From: Polyangium sp. y55x31
GTDB lineage: Bacteria; Myxococcota_A; Polyangia; Polyangiales; Polyangiaceae
Direction of reading: 5' to 3'
DNA length: 64,000 bases
Assembly (NCBI RefSeq): GCF_029946505.1
Contig: NZ_JARZHG010000019.1
Location: forward strand, 124,001 to 188,000
The position numbers and the translations under genes were made by a program. How positions within the stretch are numbered: the first letter of the stretch is position 1; the number at the start of each line of letters is the position of its first letter. Below are positions 59,894-64,000 of the stretch, in pieces. The notes under the pieces were generated by a model. The model saw nothing but the letters and a program-made list of their open reading frames with translations, did not search any database and was not told the origin of the DNA.

Positions 59894-60410
59894 ATTCCCT
59901 CGCCGGCCAGCTCGCCCGGAGCGCCTCCCCGAGCGCTTTTGCCTCCCCCTCCTCGTACACGTGGACGCCGAGCTCCCAGGTGAGCACCTGCGCGGGCCTG
60001 TCCTGCGTGTCCGACGCATCGATCGGAATCACGTGCACGTGGTGGTGCGGGAACGAATTCACCCGCGCCGTCGCCGCGCCGAGCGCAGCCACGAACGTCC
60101 GGCGCGGCGACAGGGCTCGTTCGAGCGCGCGTGTCGCCTCCCAGGCGAGCTTTTGCACGTCGGCATATTCGTCCCACGACAAGGCCGCGATCGACTCGGC
60201 GTGACGCCGCAGCACCACGAGCACGTGCCCCCGCCGCGCCGCGAATCGATCGAGCACGGCCACGGCGTGTGGGCTCTCGGCGAGCTCTACCGTTTCCGCG
60301 GGAAAACCCCGGGCGAGCGCGCACATCACGCACCCCTCGTACAATGCAGGCAAACGCGCCCGCTCCGCCTCGACGAGCGCGAGCGCCTCGGTTTTTCCGA
60401 TCCGGGGCAT
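59892..60410 (-). CDS. HIT family hydrolase
   Basis: 172 aa from the ATG at 60410 (MPRIGKTEAL). The histidine triad is HHHVHVIP at ~130-137, with the usual preceding RTFVAALGAATARVNSFP strand and the N-terminal CVMCALARG segment (a zinc-type Cys pair). Such proteins hydrolyse or transfer nucleotides (AMP-lysine, Ap4A). It starts 8 bases after the lipoprotein gene on the same strand; a TTG four codons earlier would overlap that stop. Convergent with metG. Confidence 0.88.
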   Translation of the reverse strand: MPRIGKTEALALVEAERARLPALYEGCVMCALARGFPAETVELAESPHAVAVLDRFAARRGHVLVVLRRHAESIAALSWDEYADVQKLAWEATRALERALSPRRTFVAALGAATARVNSFPHHHVHVIPIDASDTQDRPAQVLTWELGVHVYEEGEAKALGEALRASWPARE

Positions 60411-60418
60411 GTCCCTCG

Positions 60419-61582
60419 TCAATGCCTCTTGTACCACGGCACGATCCGCGGCGGCGGCGACGGCTTCCTCTCGGACGGGGGCGGGAACTTCGCCGTGGGC
60501 GTGTGCGTGAGCGGCGGGCCTTTTTGTTGCTCCTCGTTTTCCTCGACCCGGGCGGCCACGATGTTCAGGCGATTTCCCTCCGGCTCGTATACAACGGAAG
60601 GAAAGGCGAGCGACGCTTCGTACATGCCGAGGACCGTCGGCACCGGCTCGGCGAGGGGAAAGGTCTCTTTCACCACCTGCACGTTCCACCGGACGCCCGT
60701 GAATCTCCGCTCCGGCGGGTGCAGGAAAAGGTATCGGGCGAGCGCGCGGAGCGCCGCCGCGCCGTCGAGGAGCTCCTTTTGGATCTCGGGCGTCCGGATC
60801 GACCAGGATTCGATCATCGACTCGTTGCAGAGCACGTACTCGCGATAGCCGACACGCTCCTCCGGTCCGGCCATCGACGCTTCATACCCCGTCACGGGCG
60901 TGTCGTGCACGAAATACACCGCCGCGATGCGCTCCGGGTGGGCGAGCGCGTCTCCGATCGACACCGGTTTGCCCGCGAGATCACGCACTTCGAGGTCCTT
61001 CTTCGAGGTCATGAGCACGGCGATCCACGCCTCGGGCTTCAGCGTGACGCGAAGGAGCCGATCGCCGTAGGACTCGCCGCCGGGGCCAAACACCGTCGCC
61101 CAGGGCGTGGTCCAGGCGTAACGCGCGCGGGCGAACGGCGTCGTGCGGAGCATTTGCGCGAGCGGCTCCTTGGCGAGGGCGCGGGCGTGGAGCTTTTGAT
61201 CGAAATACGACGCGCCGTGCTCGGGGGATTCGGTGCGCGTGAGGAGCACGTGGTCTTTTTCGAGCGCCGCGATCTGCTCGCGCGTGGTCCACGTGTAGAG
61301 CACCCGGCGCGCCATCGAGCCATCCGTGACCGTGTAGGGCACGAATTTCTGGACGATCTCCTCTTCGCCCTGGTTCGGGCTGGTCCATACCGGCGCGGAT
61401 GCGGACGGCGCGGGCGCGGCGGCGTGGGTGGGGGCGGCGTGGGTGGGGGCGGACGAGGAGGGCGCGGGGGCGGGCGCGGGGCCGCAGGCGAGCTCGGAGA
61501 GCGCGAGCGAGAGCAACGCGCCTTTTTCCAGCGTGGACTTGGCCCGTCGTCGATGGCCCGCGCGATCGTCGTCTCGTCCCAT
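60419..61582 (-). CDS. Lipoprotein of unknown function, 387 aa
   Basis: A basic N-terminus, then a signal that ends SELAC (Cys ~33), followed by a Pro/Ala/Ser linker (~35-65). The mature part of ~320 residues has no recognised motif: repeated FVPYTVTDGSMARRVLYTWTT, TTPWATVFGPGGESYGDRLLRVTLKP and LARYLFLHPPERRFTGVRWNVQVV blocks, likely alpha/beta. It ends with a Pro-rich basic tail (PPSERKPSPPPR). Probably co-transcribed with the HIT gene (8 bases apart). Confidence 0.72.
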   Translation of the reverse strand: MGRDDDRAGHRRRAKSTLEKGALLSLALSELACGPAPAPAPSSSAPTHAAPTHAAAPAPSASAPVWTSPNQGEEEIVQKFVPYTVTDGSMARRVLYTWTTREQIAALEKDHVLLTRTESPEHGASYFDQKLHARALAKEPLAQMLRTTPFARARYAWTTPWATVFGPGGESYGDRLLRVTLKPEAWIAVLMTSKKDLEVRDLAGKPVSIGDALAHPERIAAVYFVHDTPVTGYEASMAGPEERVGYREYVLCNESMIESWSIRTPEIQKELLDGAAALRALARYLFLHPPERRFTGVRWNVQVVKETFPLAEPVPTVLGMYEASLAFPSVVYEPEGNRLNIVAARVEENEEQQKGPPLTHTPTAKFPPPSERKPSPPPRIVPWYKRH

Positions 61583-61628
61583 GGAGGGCGAGGCTACCAG
61601 CTTCCTCGCGGTCGCGCAGGGATTCCTC

Positions 61629-63479
61629 TCACTTGAGCGGAGGCGGCTCGTACACGCGCTTCACGTCCGCGCCGCCCGCGAATGCGTACGATCCCGCGCT
61701 CCCGTAGCCGTACGCGATGATCCCGAAAGGTTTGTCGCCGGAGAGCTTGTGCACGCCAGTTTGCAGCGGGCATTTGCGGGAATGGTACGTCTTGCCCTCG
61801 ACCATGCCTGCGGGCTCGATCTGGCAGAGGTTCGTCGTGGCACCGTCGAGCATGATCTCCGAGCCGACCTCGGCCGCGATGACCACCCAGTTCTGCGTCC
61901 ACGAGGGCGGCGTCGGAATGACGTATTCCGTGCGGAACTGCTCGATCGGCGGGAAGACGGTGAGCGAAGGATCGCCGATCGCGGGGCCGTCGACGTATCC
62001 GTTCGAGACCTGGAGCTGCCCCACCATGACCGGCTTCGTCGCGCCGACGACGAAATTGTCCTGCGCCCACGTGGTCTTGACCTCGCCTGCTTTGAGCACG
62101 AACGAGTCGAAGGGCGGGGGCAGGTTCGTCGTGACCGTCGCGTCCTCGGCGACGCCGAGGAATCGAATGATGTCGGGCTCGCGGTAGCCTGACGTGGATC
62201 GCACCGGGCTGCGCGTGATCACGTACCGCGAGCCGACCGATTCGACCGGGAACATCTGCTCTTCGAGGTGATCGAGGCAGCAGGTGCTGTCGCTCGTCCA
62301 GCCCCCGTACGTGGGGATCTCGACGACGCCGCCGGGCGCGCTCGTGGTCTCGACGCCCGAGAAGACGGCGACCGGCAGCGTGGCCGTGACGATCGTGGAC
62401 GAGAGATCGGCCACCGTCTTGGGGTCGTCCTGGAACGTGGCGTCGTCGGTCTCGAGGTTCAAGACGTCGAAGGGATTGAGCGTGACCTTGATCTCGCCGC
62501 CGGGCAGCGTCGCGGCAATGGGCGGGTTGCCCTTGATGCGCCAGCTCGGCTTGACCGTGACGACGGTGTTCGGCTTCGTGCCGACGACGGTCACGTACGA
62601 GCGATCGATGATCTTGCCGATGCCCGGAAAATCGAGCGGGACCGGGTGCCCGGCGGGCCAGTTGATGATGCGGTAGATCTTGCCGAGGCCGGGCGTGGGC
62701 AGGAGGAGCGACGCGTCGTTCGAGTAGGCATTCTCGAAGACGTTGAACTGATACACGACGATCGGCGTGGACGAGGTGATGCGGAACGCATTCGACGACA
62801 AACACGTGCCGGGGGAGAGGTAATCGTTCGGCTTGACGCCGCAATCGAGCTCGCGCGTGGGCAGCTTCGCCGTGAAGAGCGCGCCGGGCTGCACGTCGAC
62901 CGCGAGCACGAGCTTCGGTATCGCGGGCATTCCGAGCGGCGCGTCGTTCTGCTCGATCACGATCTTCGCCACGGCCTCGCCGGTATTCGAGAGGACGACG
63001 CCCCAGGGCGCGCTCGCCGGATCGTTCAAGCCGTCCTGTTGATCGAGATCGACGGCCCAGAACTCGCAGCCCACGTTGGAGGGCTGATCGGCGGCGACGT
63101 CGCAAGCGCCGGTGCATTTCCCATTGGAGCAGCCGAACCCCGCGGTCGCGTCGCAGACCTCGACGACCTCGCTCGCGTCCTTGCCGTCCTCGGAGCAGCG
63201 GCGCACCTCGTTGCCGACGCAGGAGAGGGCGCCGGGCTGGCATTCGACGCAGCCCACGTTTGGCGCGCACACGCCGCTCGGACACGTGACCGACGCGCCG
63301 GGGGTACCGTCGGAATTGCAGGGCGTGTAGACGGCCCCGAAGCATTGGCCGCAGGCCCCGCCGCCGCCGCCGGCCCCGGCGGCGCCGCCGGCGCTCGTGG
63401 AGGTGTGATCGCCGCCGGCCGAGCAAGCGAAGGGGAGCATGAAACATGGGAGGAGAAAGAGAGCTAGCAGAGTGCGCAT
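61629..63479 (-). CDS. IgGFc-binding-type lipoprotein with Cys-rich head
   Basis: 616 aa. Signal MRTLLALFLLPCFMLPFAC, lipidated Cys19, a Gly-rich linker, then ~90 residues with 13 cysteines (CGQCFGAVYTPC, CPSGVCAPNVGCVEC, CVGNEVRRCSEDG). From ~150 to the end is a domain like the IgGFc-binding N-terminal domain (PF17517-type): SSTPIVVYQFNVFENAYSNDASLLLP, TAPGG-type loops and YVITRSPVRSTSGYREPDIIRFLGV. In myxobacteria these are surface adhesion proteins. No enzymatic motif. Alone on the minus strand, 46 bases before the lipoprotein at 60419-61582. Confidence 0.8.
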   Translation of the reverse strand: MRTLLALFLLPCFMLPFACSAGGDHTSTSAGGAAGAGGGGGACGQCFGAVYTPCNSDGTPGASVTCPSGVCAPNVGCVECQPGALSCVGNEVRRCSEDGKDASEVVEVCDATAGFGCSNGKCTGACDVAADQPSNVGCEFWAVDLDQQDGLNDPASAPWGVVLSNTGEAVAKIVIEQNDAPLGMPAIPKLVLAVDVQPGALFTAKLPTRELDCGVKPNDYLSPGTCLSSNAFRITSSTPIVVYQFNVFENAYSNDASLLLPTPGLGKIYRIINWPAGHPVPLDFPGIGKIIDRSYVTVVGTKPNTVVTVKPSWRIKGNPPIAATLPGGEIKVTLNPFDVLNLETDDATFQDDPKTVADLSSTIVTATLPVAVFSGVETTSAPGGVVEIPTYGGWTSDSTCCLDHLEEQMFPVESVGSRYVITRSPVRSTSGYREPDIIRFLGVAEDATVTTNLPPPFDSFVLKAGEVKTTWAQDNFVVGATKPVMVGQLQVSNGYVDGPAIGDPSLTVFPPIEQFRTEYVIPTPPSWTQNWVVIAAEVGSEIMLDGATTNLCQIEPAGMVEGKTYHSRKCPLQTGVHKLSGDKPFGIIAYGYGSAGSYAFAGGADVKRVYEPPPLK

Positions 63480-63540
63480 GCGCCGGAGAATGCCACGGTT
63501 CTGCGCGTTTGCGATCGCCGGATCTCGGGCGCCCGCGGAA

Positions 63541-64000
63541 TTACGGCGCCGTACCTTCGAGCACGCGGAGGAGCCCGAGCTCCAGCCGATGACCCGAAGC
63601 GTCAATCCCCGCGGCGAGGAGCGCGTGATCGTAGCCCGCCTCGACGGCGTCGGCGGCGCGCGCGAGGAGCGCCGCGCGGGGGGGCAGCGCGTCGGTGCGG
63701 CCTTCGAACGCGTCGCGACAATCGTCGGCCGAGCAGGAATGAAAGGCACGGCAGCGGAGCGGTCGCGCCTCGTGCACCGAGCAGTATCCGCGTTCGTCGA
63801 GCAGCGCGCAGGGGATCCGCGCGGCCCAGCGCTCCTCGTCGGAGAGCGGCTCGACGCGCGCCACGTGCCGCGCGAGCCGCTCTCTCAGGGCGAAAAGCGC
63901 CTCGGGCGCGAGTGAGCGGCGGAGCCACGCGGCGACGGCGAGGATCTCGGGCAGGGTCGCGTGCGCGTGCACGTGGCAGCAATACGAACAACCGGCCGAG
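63541..64000 (-). CDS. YkgJ family cysteine cluster protein, 5' part outside window
   Basis: C-terminal ~153 residues of a CxxCxxCC-type metal-chelating protein; the beginning is beyond position 64000. The last part of the cluster, SAGCSYCC, is at the edge, followed by HVHAHATLPEILAVAAWL and the second signature PCALLDERGYCSVHEARPLRCRAFHSC with three more cysteines. It shares this layout with the gene at 6028. Convergent gene unknown because of the edge. Function of the family unproven. Confidence 0.82.
   Translation of the reverse strand, partial: SAGCSYCCHVHAHATLPEILAVAAWLRRSLAPEALFALRERLARHVARVEPLSDEERWAARIPCALLDERGYCSVHEARPLRCRAFHSCSADDCRDAFEGRTDALPPRAALLARAADAVEAGYDHALLAAGIDASGHRLELGLLRVLEGTAP

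Noticed and set aside
1-64000. tRNA, rRNA, CRISPR array, transposase or att-type repeats
   Set aside because: No cloverleaf, conserved rRNA stretch, spaced repeats or transposase-like protein was found on either strand by reading.

Overview
The window is high-GC DNA, very gene dense, and looks like a large-genome myxobacterium (order Polyangiales, Polyangium/Sorangium-like). The reasons are the many lipoproteins with glycine/serine-rich linkers after the lipobox, DUF4215 and cysteine-rich repeat proteins, an IgGFc-binding-type lipoprotein, a Hanks-type kinase fused to a long repeat region, DUF2169/VgrG/PAAR type VI secretion parts, and an ECF sigma/FecR pair. This assignment rests on protein style, not on a marker gene search. 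No rRNA, tRNA, CRISPR array or transposase was seen.

Layout. 0-16 kb holds ordinary metabolic and envelope genes: a P450 cut by the window edge, a sterol-desaturase-type hydroxylase, a translationally coupled aminotransferase and radical SAM pair, a bestrophin, a CxxCxxCC protein, an esterase, a thioredoxin-like lipoprotein, a coupled pair of large cysteine-rich cell-surface lipoproteins, a sirtuin and ClpS. 15.5-21.8 kb is a compact minus-strand type VI spike operon: vgrG, a DcrB-like gene, a PAAR-like gene and an alpha/beta hydrolase. The VgrG and PAAR-like proteins both carry long 11-residue-periodic helical arrays. 21.8-24.6 kb has a lipoprotein, a glutathione S-transferase and a DUF1801 protein.

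24.6-33.4 kb is the most coherent accessory locus. Eight minus-strand genes comprise two GH128-type beta-glucanase lipoproteins, two TOS1-like lipoproteins (a fungal cell-wall protein family), one unknown lipoprotein, an ECF sigma factor, a FecR-like TPR protein and a secreted partner. The same bipartite motif (GAGCCGTTT, 8 nt, CGANCCACTT) lies 8-17 nt upstream of three of the start codons. It reads as a self-contained ECF regulon for attack on beta-glucan, probably fungal or oomycete wall, with very short or absent 5' leaders.

33.8-46.8 kb is mostly plus strand: a lipoprotein, a Ser/Thr kinase with a repeat-rich C-terminal half, a DUF2169 type VI accessory protein, an acyltransferase-type membrane protein, a PlsC-like acyltransferase, and small or repeat-bearing lipoproteins. 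46.8-57.8 kb is an island that mixes intact genes with decay. The intact part is an aldehyde dehydrogenase/SDR/ABM-monooxygenase operon and a three-gene two-component system, with operator-like repeats shared between the two. The decayed part is a frameshifted metallophosphoesterase, a universal-stress-protein stub and two tandem broken PQQ beta-propeller genes. 57.8-64 kb returns to conserved genes: methionyl-tRNA synthetase, a HIT protein, two lipoproteins and a second CxxCC protein cut by the window edge.
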